Shown: piece after piece, positions 53,101 through 63,849 of the stretch
Numbering within the stretch: position 1 is the first letter of the stretch
Layout of the letters: each line of letters begins with the position of its first letter
Program-made: the position numbers and the translations under genes
From: Nemopilema nomurai
Taxonomy: Eukaryota; Cnidaria; Scyphozoa; Rhizostomeae; Rhizostomatidae
Assembly (NCBI GenBank): GCA_003864495.1
Contig: ML133496.1
Span: 317,122 to 381,121 of the forward strand
Direction of reading: 5' to 3'
DNA: 64,000 nt
Notes under the pieces: model-generated
Databases searched by the model: none
The model's input: the letters and a program-made list of their open reading frames with translations, nothing else
What the model was told of the DNA's origin: nothing

Positions 53101-56100
53101 CCTAACATCAAAAAGATCGGACAGGTGGAATGACGAATCGATAGAGCTTAGAAAGAAAGTCGATGATCTCGAAAAGAAGAACAGAGATTTACAGAATGCC
53201 CTTGACAGGAGGGTCTGCTCGGTAGAGTCGATCAAGGAAGGATTTGAAAGCAAGTTGAGAGAGGTACTAACCTTTTCTTTTTGAAGATTTTGTCTATTCC
53301 ATAATTAACCTGCTAGGTAAAAAATTGAATTAGTAGAAGTTAGGTAAGGAGCAAGTTGGCTAGAATTAGGCATGTCTCCGAGAGATAACTTGCCAAAAAC
53401 TGCTTGCAGGAAAATTCAACTCATTGAACGTCCTTCTTTTCTTTATATTGGAAAGTCAAACATAATTTTGCAACAAAACCGATAAGGCATTAGTATTACT
53501 GAACCATCTATTTTCTAAACAAATTTGTTCAATCCATATGCTCTCACCTTCCAGACTTCTGGAATCAATCTCATCTTGGAGAGTAATCGCACTAGCCGTT
53601 TGCTTCTTCCCTGTGCCGTTCGTTGTTTGTTTTCTCATGGCCTGGGCAGCTTTCTTCCTCTGACCCATGATGTTTTGATCGTTCCGATGGTCTGAGAGAC
53701 AATCCAGTTTGATTTATCCGCTTTGTGGATTGTTTTACACTAGGATATGGAAGTGCTATATACTCTTTCCTGCCATGGGCCTTTGAACTTAATTCAGGAC
53801 GTTGGGATATAGAACTTCGAAATATTAAGTAGAAATTTATTCTTTAATTGGCTACTTCATTGTAGCGGATTGCAGCTTTGTACTATTTAAAAGCTTTCAT
53901 CTATTACGCTTCCAGGAGCAGAAAAGAGAGAAAGGATGCCTAGGTACACCAGAAAAGTCTACGCCAAGCAAGGAGTCAGTGTCTAGGAGCTCCAGCTGGA
54001 ATACTCCCGTAAGCAGAGTCAGTTCGTTGACAGCCACCAGGTCGGAGTCAAGGTGCTCTGACGTCAGTAAAGGAGCCAATGAAGCAATGGCAGAAATGAA
54101 AGCGAGGATAACAGCGATTGAAAACGAGAAAGCACTGCAAGCAAGAGAAGACGAAGCGAAGATTCGAACTCTTGAAGAGGAGGTCGCCATGCTGAGGCAA
54201 CACGTAAAAGGCCAGTCGACGAAGACAAAGGTTGGTGCACCAAATACTGTTGTTACGCCAAGTAGGAAGAGAAGTTCGAAGGAAAGTCTTGAAGTTCAAA
54301 CAGTTGCTGCAGCTACGGAGGGAGAGCGATGTCGCTTCGGGCTGAAGACAGAACGTTCAGACACAATAAATGGACTGAAAGCACTGGTGAATGATTTTGA
54401 ATGCGAGTCATCTGAGTTGCAAGAAATCATTGATGAATCAAAAGACGCCATATTGGAACTGAAGAAGGCTTTGCAAGGGAACGATGGCTTGTTTCTTGTT
54501 GACTCGGCAAACATGGAAGAGATCAAGAAACTTGCTACTTTCTCGAAGAGCGATCTCGACGAAGTTGATTATGGAGGTGTACAGAGATCGACTGCCAATG
54601 CAAGCGAAGTAGGAGAAACCAGCTCTGAGAGGCAGTCGTACATCCTTTCTCGCTTGTCCTTGACAGACATTGACGTCGACTCAGTGTTGAACAAACTACG
54701 AGCAGCCGTGAGTCAGTTGGAGTCCCGCCTCGAAGCCGTGCACAACGAAAGACAGCAGGCAGAAATTAAGATCAATACCATAAACAAAGTCGGATCAAGA
54801 AAGACTGCAAGTTTGGCAAACATTTCAAAAAGTGCAGATGAGCTGACTGCAAAGGTGAGCAATAGAGGCGGTCTACACGCGAGTCGGTCTGCAGTTATTG
54901 ACATTGCACGCGAGAGAGACGCGGTCATAACTGATGGTACCATTGACGACATTGCGCACGAAGAAAACCTGCGTCCGAGAGATGAGAAGAATTTCCAACA
55001 TGGCGTTCGTTGCAAGCTTCTTTGGCAACAGTTGTGTGATGCGAAGGCAGCCATGTCAGGGTACGAGAGAGAGATTGACAGGCAAAGGAAAGTTTACGAA
55101 AAGGAGTTGGCGGAGCTGCAAGAGAAGGAGAGCACTGGGAACGAGGAACAGATTTGTTTGTCAAACGAAGAAAAGATCGACAGAGAAGAGTTGGAGAAGA
55201 AGGAGCAAGAGATCAGGGACCTGGAGACGCAATTGCTCGAGGAGAGAAAGAGTTCACATGCAATGCACGATGAATTGGAGAGCTATCGTGCCCAGCTTGG
55301 TGACTCGCAGGAAAAGAACGGGAAGCTGGAAGCGAGGCTAGAAGAAACGAGATCGCTGCTGCTGAAGCATCACAAGAGCAGTGACAAGAAGCTGGACAGT
55401 CTGTTGGACTACGTGCAGGAAGGGCTGATAGAGCAGATGAAGAAGGCAATGGATGTGGATGGGAAGCACGTTGACTCCAGTCATGCATCTCCTTCCGATC
55501 ATAGGCACTTGGTGCGCTCTGGAAGCAAGCAGAGCTCGCTAAACACGTCGTTCCACTCACCCGAGGATGCGTTGAACGGAGAGATTGGAGCGAAAAGGTC
55601 GCGATCACGCCGACACAAAGACATGCAGAGGGTAACTGCATCGCGAGCCTACCTGATCATGGACGAAGTTGAAGGAATCAAAGGTCAAGTAGGCTGGGTG
55701 CAGGATGGTATCAAGAGTCTGTTAGGATGCATTGAGCAGACGCAGAGAGAGAAGAGCAAGCTGCAGGAAGAGTGCAAACACCTGCTGCGGCGGATTGAGG
55801 AGAAAGAGGAGGAGCTCAAAGCCTTTGAAAGCAGCATGGAAAGAGAGCGGCAAAGAATGAGCGACGTGGAAGCGGAGTATCGCTCAGAGCTGGATGCGTT
55901 GCGGGCGGAACAGCTGGAAGTGTTTCAGGAATTTCGCCAGATGTGCGAGGCGGTGAAACGCAAAGATCTGGAGCTGCTTAACAAGTCTAAGCAAATGAAG
56001 CTTTTGACGGCAGAATGGAAGGAGAAGGAGGCTAACATGAGTGCACAGATCGAGAGCTTGGAAAAGGAGAACAAGGCAGTTTGGACGGAGAACAACGAGC

Positions 56101-56252
56101 TTCGGGTCGAAGTGGAGCGATCCAAGAGTACCACAGACGACTACACGCGAAAGATGAAGAACTCTGAGGACAACCTTAACAGTCTGTATAAGAAGCTTTC
56201 AAATGTCGATAGAATCTTTTACGAATGTAAGCAAAAAGGATTATACAAGTAG
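50128..56252 (+). CDS. CENPF: CENP-F homologue, short coiled-coil form
   Basis: CENP-F is a large coiled-coil protein of the kinetochore and nuclear envelope that binds microtubules and recruits dynein regulators in mitosis. Three exons, 50128-50815, 52050-53263 and 53916-56252, agree in phase and encode 1,412 residues. The first 60 residues are diagnostic: MSWVKDEWKDGLPSTAIGKI followed by SLQFQVDSLQASL, matching the CENP-F N-terminal leucine-zipper region. The rest is almost continuous heptad-type coiled coil, interrupted by polar Ser-rich segments (EKSTPSKESVSRSSSWNTPVSR; SSFHSPEDALNGE-like region around 55540-55600). Human CENP-F is about 3,100 residues with a C-terminal microtubule-binding region and CaaX farnesylation; neither is present, the protein ending QKGLYK. 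A donor-like GTAAGC at 56227 could splice onward, but no further coiled-coil exon is seen before the kelch gene. Confidence 0.85.
51165..51380. other. G-rich block in CENP-F intron 1
   Basis: The intron contains runs of G (GGGGGGGTTGGGGTTGGCGG near 51173) and a perfect short inverted repeat GTCCCTG-CT-CAGGGAC at 51217-51232. GC content is much higher than in the flanking intron. It may be a dispersed repeat fragment or a G-quadruplex-forming stretch; nothing shows it is coding. Confidence 0.4.
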
Positions 56253-56602
56253 AATAACGGCAAATCCTTTCATTCCTGTAAACTGAATCAACATGTAGAT
56301 AATCTGGCTGTCACCAATTTGTTAAAGCTTGTAAATCATGAAGTTTTCAAAATGAAATTTTAAACTATGAGGCTATGTATCATTAGTCCGTTTCTTCTTA
56401 ACCATTCAAATATGACGCAATCTTGAGGAGAGGATGTTGCTTTGTTGCGGCAAATGACGTCAATGTTCATGGTTGATTACGTGACCGCCCCATGGACGAA
56501 TATATGAACGAATCGCCAAAATTCAAACGGAAATAGATAACTCAACAACACTTCACACCCTAAATGTTGGCGTGGAATTTCTCTAGATAATGCCTTACCT
56601 TT

Positions 56603-56704
56603 GGCATAGTCAATAGAAAAACACTGGTCTGGAAAGCCGGCAAACATCAAAAGAATATCTTATTGTTAGGATTTTTGAAAGTCACGTGACATTATCCGTG
56701 CACA
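56603..56704 (+). repeat. Inverted repeat, left arm, with E-box palindrome
   Basis: About 100 bp that recurs in reverse complement at 57814-57925. The first 50 bases are nearly identical (blocks AAAAACACTGGTCTGGAA and GCCGGCAAACATCAAA), and the last 25 share GTCACGTGAC and ATCCGTGCACA; the middle has diverged and differs in length. Confidence 0.85.
56681..56690. promoter_or_regulatory. Palindromic E-box GTCACGTGAC
   Basis: A ten-base perfect palindrome identical to the consensus for bHLH-zip factors of the USF/TFE3/TFEB type (the CLEAR element in vertebrates). A second copy at 57828-57837 lies in the other arm of the inverted repeat. Function here is inferred only. Confidence 0.5.
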
Positions 56705-57627
56705 CTGCTTCGGCCACTACTCTTGTATGCTTTGATCGTGGATATATATCATGTCAATTTTATCATGCCCGGCGATAATGGTGCAGTTTTAATTGTGGAA
56801 GCAGCCGTAGAACGAAAGGTATTGGAATTTTTAAACTTCCAGCGGCAAATAACGACGAAAAAATGAAATGGTTAAATTTGTGATTTTCCTATAGTATACC
56901 TTTTTCATAAACATTTACTCGATCGTTGAAAGATCGATCGCGATTGAACCTTGAAGCCAGCGGTTAGGAGCCTAGGCCTGTCTATTTTATCATGAGTACA
57001 TTTTCAGGCCCCAAACAATTTTAAAACTGCAAGCCCACCCCTTTCAATATGAGTTTCGTACCGACGGCACTCAACAATAAGAAACTCAACAAATCCTCTC
57101 ACAGTATGTTAAAGAATATTTATCAAATGCAATTTCAAAATTGCAATTTTGTTAATGGTACAAATAATTAAATGTAAATGCCTAACCGATTTCACACAGC
57201 GAATAATACAAAGCAAAGATAACTCTGGGGGCCTAAGATCGATTCTGAGAAAGCTACTGAAGCTAATTGAAAGATTTGATTTATTGAATATGTGAAACTA
57301 GTACAACATTGGAAACTGAATTGGTTCTCGCTGAAACCTTGGGTATCAAGGATTTAGTTTGTCTCAATTGTACATTTACTTTGATCTTACAAAATCTATT
57401 GTATACCGATGTTGATGTATCCATGCAGAAAGCATACCAACAATCAGGGTCCGAAATTTGGCCGATAAGAGAAAAGAAAGCTGAACAGCATTGCCGACTT
57501 AATGGAATTAATTTTCTGATCTTTCAGGAAAAAATTAAAAAACGGAAGTATTTTCATCAGTGGTAAATTTTGTTGAGAGAGCAAGCAAGATGGAAAGAAT
57601 CAACCAGTAGTTGGTAGAAATACGTAC
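56705..57627. other. Spacer of the inverted repeat
   Basis: AT-rich sequence between the two arms. No supported exon on either strand; no transposase remnant recognised. Confidence 0.5.
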
Positions 57628-57793
57628 GTGGCCCTTATCAGTCATTGATCGGTTTAATCTTCTACTTAGGCGCACTTCATCGTCAAACTCATGTTGCAAA
57701 CTCTCCTCTAACTCCAGAGCTTTAAAGATTGCGTCCAAATTTTCATCTGATACCTCTGAATTTTCATTATGTTGGGAAATTCTACGAGAAGAT
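57628..57793 (-). CDS. Candidate exon, charged protein of unknown family
   Basis: A minus-strand frame with clearly coding composition: SSRRISQHNENSEVSDEN, then DAIFKALELEESLQHEFDDE, then RLSRRLNRSMTDKGH, ending at a perfect GTACGT donor at 57627. The 5' border is uncertain: an AG at 57794-57795 would give a 55-codon exon, but its pyrimidine tract is poor, and no upstream ATG is in frame. Immediately upstream lies the right arm of the inverted repeat with its E-box. No downstream exon was found before the CENP-F 3' end. It may be a fragment left by a local rearrangement or the first exon of an unrecognised gene. Confidence 0.4.
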
Positions 57794-57813
57794 CTGCGAC
57801 GTTCGTTGTTGGT

Positions 57814-57925
57814 TGTGCACGGATATTGTCACGTGACTGGAGAATTCAACATGCTTTCAAATAATTCGAAAAGCCCTTTGATGTTTGCCGGCCTTCCAGA
57901 CCAGTGTTTTTCTAATGACTATGCC
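57814..57925 (-). repeat. Inverted repeat, right arm, with E-box palindrome
   Basis: Reverse-complement partner of 56603-56704. It retains GTCACGTGAC at 57828-57837 and lies directly upstream, on the minus strand, of the candidate exon at 57628-57793. Confidence 0.85.
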
Positions 57926-58405
57926 TTTGGCGTGATTATAAGAGCTCAGTACTGGCAAAGATTCTGTTTGCCACCATGAAAAATGGCCGCCATAACAAAA
58001 ATTGTCTCATTCTGGTGGAACAAGTTAGACATCTACCGCCTTGGGCACTTCTATACCCTTTGAAAACGAGGCAAGTTCGTAAGATGTCAGAGAATGGAGG
58101 GAGGGCAGAAATGTTGAAAAGCAATCTGAAATCATGCAACTTGCTTTATGAGCGATGTGGAAGTGACAGCTAAGTGTGACTATTTGAAAGAAATAATAAA
58201 ATGTCGAAATCTTTTGTTGCACTGTCGACTATACGAAAGAAGTGTTGAATTGGATTGCCAGATTTTGCATACAATATTGTTCTCACGCATGCGTAGATGC
58301 TGTTGTTTTTGTACTTGTGTCCAAAGTTTACTTTCGTTTTCACTTTCTGTGGAAACAGCTTCGTTTTCACGGCCTGGATGGGGCTTTTTTAATTCTTCTG
58401 TTAAA

Positions 58406-59659
58406 ATGTCGCTCCTCAAGCCTACTATAAACAACCATGTCCAGCCTCCAGCGAGAAGTGGACATACAGCTGTCAAACACGAGGGATGGATCATAGTTCA
58501 CGGTGGATACAACGAGAAATTCTCAACCGAAAGTCGACCGCGAGATATGTACATGCCATCAAACGAAATTTGGACGTACAACATTGAAGCATCAACATGG
58601 AAAATGGTAAAGACCAGTGGAAGTTATCCAATGGGAGGCGTATCAGGTGCCACATCATGTGTTTTAAATGATTGCATGGTTGTCTTCGGCGGATATGGAA
58701 GTGTATTTGGGCGAACATCAGACGTCTTCGAACTTGACCTGCGAACACTCATTTGGAGAAATCTTACAAAAGAAGGTCTTGTCAAAGGACCTTGCCCTTC
58801 TGAACGAGACAAACTGGTCAATTGGGTACACAAAAATCAGATCATTGTTTTTGGTGGGTATGGGCCCCGTCCAGGTGTGAAAAACAGAAGCAATGGAGAC
58901 TTTTGTTTTGATGAGTCGGAAGGGCTAATCGGTTTAGGTGTCGGGTGGAACAATGATGCATGCGTGCTTGACTTTGCTCACCCGGAAGGAATAAGTTGGC
59001 GGTACCCTGAAACAGGAGAGGAGCGACCAGTACCAAGGGCAGCTCATGCGGCGACAAAAATCCGCAATAAGGGTTATGTTTTTGGAGGCAGGTACAGAGG
59101 CAAAAGATTAAATGACATGTTCTACTTAGATCTGGACAAATTTACTTGGCACAAAGTGAACTACAACACGTCAGCACCTAAGGGGCGATCTTGGCATGTA
59201 TTCGAAGAGGTATCAGAAAGTTCAATATTCTTACATGGGGGTATGGACACAGGTGGAAACATTATGTCAGATATGTGGCTGTTCAACACCAAGACAAGAG
59301 AATGGGTTGAAATTGTTTCCACAGTTACTACAAAGTCACAAACAAGAATTTGGCATACATCAGCAAAATCTAATGATAATGATGAAGTGATAATGTTTGG
59401 TGGCTGTGAAAATTCTGTTTTATCCAGAGAACCAAATAAACACTCAAACACAGTACTGAGATTCAGGGCAAGTCCATTGAAGCTTGAAGAAATCTGTGCA
59501 AAACAACTTGAACATGTGATGAATTCTTTTCCTTACAATTGCATGGGCCTGAAAAGTTTACCAAAGCATTTACAAAGTAGGCTGTCAGCCAAACTGACAA
59601 AGAAACCACCTGGAAATGGAATGACCACAACATGCCACTTGATCTGCTCTTTATTGTAA
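58406..59659 (+). CDS. Kelch-repeat E3 substrate receptor, KLHDC2/KLHDC1-like
   Basis: KLHDC2 and KLHDC1 are cullin-2 substrate receptors that recognise C-terminal degrons, KLHDC2 those ending in Gly-Gly. This gene encodes 417 residues in a single exon, close to human KLHDC2 (about 406). Six kelch blades are visible (ARSGHTAV, GGYNEKF, CMVVFGGYG, NQIIVFGGYGPRP, YVFGGRYRGKRLND, IFLHGGMD, IMFGGCENS). Residues lining the degron pocket of human KLHDC2 have counterparts: the two Arg of GGRYRGKR, the Ser-Trp of GRSWH, GWNND and RIWHTS. The C-terminal tail (CMGLKSLPKHLQSRL) resembles the family's elongin-B/C and CUL2-box region. The ATG at 58406 is chosen because the kelch fold begins shortly after it; the frame extends further upstream but with a non-kelch, cysteine-rich composition. 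Human relatives are multi-exonic, so an intronless copy suggests retroposition. Confidence 0.88.
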   Translation: MSLLKPTINNHVQPPARSGHTAVKHEGWIIVHGGYNEKFSTESRPRDMYMPSNEIWTYNIEASTWKMVKTSGSYPMGGVSGATSCVLNDCMVVFGGYGSVFGRTSDVFELDLRTLIWRNLTKEGLVKGPCPSERDKLVNWVHKNQIIVFGGYGPRPGVKNRSNGDFCFDESEGLIGLGVGWNNDACVLDFAHPEGISWRYPETGEERPVPRAAHAATKIRNKGYVFGGRYRGKRLNDMFYLDLDKFTWHKVNYNTSAPKGRSWHVFEEVSESSIFLHGGMDTGGNIMSDMWLFNTKTREWVEIVSTVTTKSQTRIWHTSAKSNDNDEVIMFGGCENSVLSREPNKHSNTVLRFRASPLKLEEICAKQLEHVMNSFPYNCMGLKSLPKHLQSRLSAKLTKKPPGNGMTTTCHLICSLL

Positions 59660-59904
59660 AGGGTGAAGAGCCCCAAGATAATTTACAACAAACTTTCATT
59701 CATACCTGTAATGAATTTTCTATTGTACAGACAATGCTACAATCTTGCAAAGTAGGGTTTGCTAACAAGCCCCTTTTTAAGGCGTCAAAAATAGCAATAT
59801 AGGCCCAGACGTTATAGTTAACATAATTATATAGATTAATCTCTATTCTAAGAAGTTTGAATGGATTTGCAAGTAGAAGGAATTTACATTTTTCTTACAT
59901 ATTA

Positions 59905-59910
59905 AATAAA
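59905..59910 (+). terminator. Likely polyadenylation signal of the kelch gene
   Basis: AATAAA about 245 bp after the stop codon in AT-rich sequence. Confidence 0.5.
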
Positions 59911-60624
59911 ACCTTTAATTTTTTGGCTTTTTGGCTGAATTCTGACCAACAAACCACAAATTTGCAATTTGCTTGACAATCCACTTCTAACTTGGGTAGA
60001 TGCAGCCCTCTAAACTTTGTCTATCAGGCTCTTGACTACTGGGTTATAGGCATCAGCCATGAGTACAACTTGACAAGGGTTGCAGCTCCAAGCACAGGAT
60101 GAGAGTCCCTTGTCTATCCCCCTAGGAGGTCATGTGCTTGGGGATCAGCAACAGTGTGCAATAACCATGACCCTGAGAATGGTGGTGCCCTTTGATACCC
60201 AGACAAATGCCCTTGGTTTATCCAAAAAGATTAGCATAGTGCTGCCTGTGATGCATTCTTGAAAGAGGATGGAGCTACAGGTGTTGCCTGCATCTTGTAG
60301 TGGGGTTGAAGGAAGGATCAAATGATAAATCAACCCAAAGTATTAACTTGTGATCCATGTGAGTTACAATCAACAACCATGCAGGCAACACAACTTTGTA
60401 AATCAAAAAAGATTGTTGGACAATATTTCATGAGGATGCAAGTGAGGATATAAGTTAGCTAATAATATTAACTCCCCTGCATCTCATATCCAACAGAAAG
60501 AGAAATTAAGATGAGTTTGTTGTACAAAGCAACATCCTTGAAAGGGGGGAATGTTTGTTAAAATGTCAAAAACCACAACATTTGGGTATAACTCTACATG
60601 ACATATCAAGTTGCTGCTTTGAGG
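59911..60624. other. Convergent 3' flanks
   Basis: Between the kelch gene (+) and the RBM-type gene (-). I searched this stretch on the minus strand for G-patch exons of the latter and saw none. Confidence 0.55.
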
Positions 60625-63600
60625 TTAAGTCTTGTTTGTAAAGGATTTGCAGGGACATATAAAAGGCTTGTCAAGGAATTTATCAGTCTTGATGACAACT
60701 GTGTCTTTCTGCACCTGCAACAAACAAACAAACATTAAACAATAGATTCAAGTTTTGTGGAGATAATTCATCTACAATAATATTTGTATGATGTTTAATA
60801 AAATGATTACCCTCTACTGGACAAAAGTTAATGAAAAAGTTGTTTGTGCAAGCAAAAGGCACAGAGGGCAACATGTGCCCTGCCAAAAATATACTTGTGG
60901 ACTGCTCAAGACCAACAAATGTTGTCAGTTAAATCAATATTTAAACCCACATCTGATGAAAAACCTTGTTTAAAATGTGGCTATAGATGGTCACAGGAAC
61001 ATACCATGTCTTCTGTGCTATCTATTCTGACTTTGCTTGTACTTTTCATAATTTTGCTGAAAGATAATATGTTTTGGTCAAACTTGATTTGCAACCCCTG
61101 GGCAAGCGAATGCTACAGGAATGTGAGTGAAGCAAGCGTAGGATGGGAGTGTTTTTTTCAAAATTGATTTGCTGTAACTGTTTGTTTTAAATTTCTGCTC
61201 CTTCCATTTGTGCCTGATGTCATTTTAGGCCTCAACTTGTTTTAAGTGTTGCCTCCTTCTAGATTTTCCATTTACCTGTGACATCACTCTTGGCTTTGAA
61301 TTGAGGCTCTTGTCATTCCAAGGCTTGTCTGCTTGATTTGTTGGGTAGCCTTGGGGGCTATTGTATGTTGTCAGGCTAGTCTTTAGGGGCTATCGTATTG
61401 TGTCCAAGAGGGTTAATAGAAGTGGGGCACTCGAACAAGAAATAAATGCACTGACAACTACCTTGTGCAAGTCTGACATTTGCTGATGTTTTGTTAAAAT
61501 GACCTTGTCTGGAAATTGCCTCTTGCATAACAAGCAAGTAAGCTTGTCCCAGTCAATGAGTTTGTCAGCTTGGTCATCATCAGAATCATCACCATATTCT
61601 GCAACCAAGCTTGATGCTAGAAAAAGCAAGTTCTTTTGAGAAATGAATATCATTTTTACAACAGCTTTCCATTTCCAAAGAAGTACAACCTGGCGAAGAA
61701 AGGGACCAACTAAATGAGCTAATAGTCATGGCTAGAAAATTTAAATCATTGTAAATAACACTTTTTAAAGAAGATGCACATACCAAGACCTTTTGAATCT
61801 GTCTTTGCTGCAATGAGAGCAGCAAGGGATTGCTTGCTATCATCATCTTCAGTGCTAAACAAAGCTTTAGAGGTTATCTATGGAGAAAACATTCACATGT
61901 TTTAAGGGTGTAAAACACTTTAAGTTGTGCTTCCTAAAGAATTTACAAAAATCACATTAAAATATATACATGCTACTGAACACTTTGATTGAGCCTATGC
62001 CGTTTTTTTCTCACATAAACGAACTGTGAGGTCTCTGGGCATTAAATACTCTGTGGACCCTTGTTTTTTTTAAGGACCAATATTCCAAGACAACCTCTGG
62101 TAGACAAATTCTCGGTACAAAATTCCCCTTGTTTAATGAGATCCTGGCTCATTTAAGGTTCCACCCTGGGTTCAAAAAAGCAAATGAAACAATCTTAACC
62201 TTGACACCATCTGATTTGCTTTGGACAGCAGCTGCAGCAGCAGCGGCACTCTGGAGGAGGATTTCATTTTGGATTTGCTTCCTGATTGCCTCCTCACGAG
62301 CTTCCTGTTCTTTTTGCAGCATTTGTGCTTGTTTCACTGCATTACTTTTAGCCACTTTTGCTTCATTCATCTTTTTTGCCCATCTTTCCATGTCTTTCGC
62401 AATCTATGATATATTTTAAGACGTTGGAAAAGCAAACGAAACAATAAAATATTTCACTACATCAGAGATCCTAGACAAAATATTGACAAAGGCTACTATT
62501 TCTGTTTTCAGGTGAATCAGACGAAGGCTCTCTCAAAAATGATAGATCATGCCAGGACAATGGGTATGTCACAAGATACCTGAGATAATTTAACGAAATA
62601 TTTCATTAGCAGATCTAAAGGTAGTAAGCAAACTCACTTTTCGTGCACTTGAGCCAGTAGGTTTAGATTTAACTTTTTCTGCAACAGAAAGCTTTGTGAG
62701 AGCAAGAACAAAATCAAATTTAGAACACTGCAAATGAAATAATAATTTAAGGATGGTAACAAATCACAATTTTAAAGTGGAATACCAGCTTGTGCAGCAG
62801 GGGTTGCCACAGGATTTCCTTCACTATCCATTGCAGACAAAGATCTACAACAAGAGTAAACCTGGTCAACAAGTTTATCAACCTTATCAGAACAATTTAT
62901 CATCATTTACCCAATTTAAAGTGCAATTTGTGATACACTTGTTTACAAACTGCTGTTACTAATTGAGGACTTGTCTTAACCATGATAATCACAATTAGCA
63001 CAAGTGCAATGGCTTTGGTTGCCATTGTAAAGTAGGTTTGGACAGAGATTGGCAAAAGCCATTTGAATAATTTAAATAACTTGAAACACCATGCAAAATT
63101 TTTACCCACCTCATTAAAACTCAATCAATATGGCATGCCTAAGTGAAATTCTCTAAATAAAATTTGTGTTTCATACGTCTTGGACATAACAGTATTAAAT
63201 TTTGATAGAAGAAACTTTCTATCAGTTCATTATTCATACCCATCCTGGTTGACTATAAAATATTGTTGCTGTTGGGAATCCCAGTGCAGAAATCTTCCTG
63301 TTGTTCCATTGTAATAATACTAAAAAGACAACCAACACCTTCTGCTACAAAACTAGCAAATGTGATAATTTCTGAAATCATTGAAATTTGATTAAAAATT
63401 TCTAAGAATAAAATGTCACTTGAGCTGGCATGCTGGGCATTATTCCATATTCCATTTGCTTGATTACATCATTAAAAAACCTGAATCATACTATGAAGCA
63501 TATTCCATTTGTTTATTTTACCTCTTCATCCAAAAGATAAGACAGAATGAAAATTGAGATGAAATAATAAAATGAAGTCTCAAGTAAAAATAAATCATGC

Positions 63601-63849
63601 TAAAGGTTTTCATAATAGGTGTGTGGGAGGAAACATGGCAATTGTAAAAACTAACCCCTGTGTTGGCATCATAGTATAAGCCAGTGTTTGAGTCATAGTA
63701 ATAGCCAGTATTCGCATCATAAGTATAATTTGAATACACAGGTTGCCCTTGAGAGGATTGTTGCTGTTGTTGATTTTGCTGCTGTTGGTAATGTGGGGTT
63801 TGTTGTTGTTGTTGCACTGTTTCAGCAGGTACCTGTTGTTCAGCAACCC
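60625..63849 (-). CDS. RBM5/RBM10-type splicing factor, partial
   Basis: Nuclear pre-mRNA splicing regulator; the 5' part with RNA-recognition motifs would lie beyond 64000. Exons in the window, 5' to 3': 63656-63849, 63240-63319, 62786-62844, 62638-62678, 62200-62403, 61784-61877 and 61462-61616, all in phase. The first encodes a Gln-rich stretch and the OCRE domain (aromatic octamers YSNYTYDANTGYYYDSNTG), continuing in the second (YYYNGTTGRFLHWDS, YFIVNQDG). The fifth is a charged helix (MERWAKKMNEAKVAKS) with polyAla. The last contains a C2H2 finger (CLLCKRQFPDKVILTKHQQMSDLHK) diagnostic of RBM5/6/10. Family members continue with a G-patch. Here none is visible: a possible terminal exon at 60625-60714 adds VQKDTVVIKTDKFLDKPF and stops. 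AGGF1 shares OCRE but lacks this finger. Confidence 0.85.

Noticed and set aside
58148..58405. N-terminal extension of the kelch protein
   Set aside because: Open in frame but composition is unlike the family and the family's N-terminus fits the ATG at 58406.
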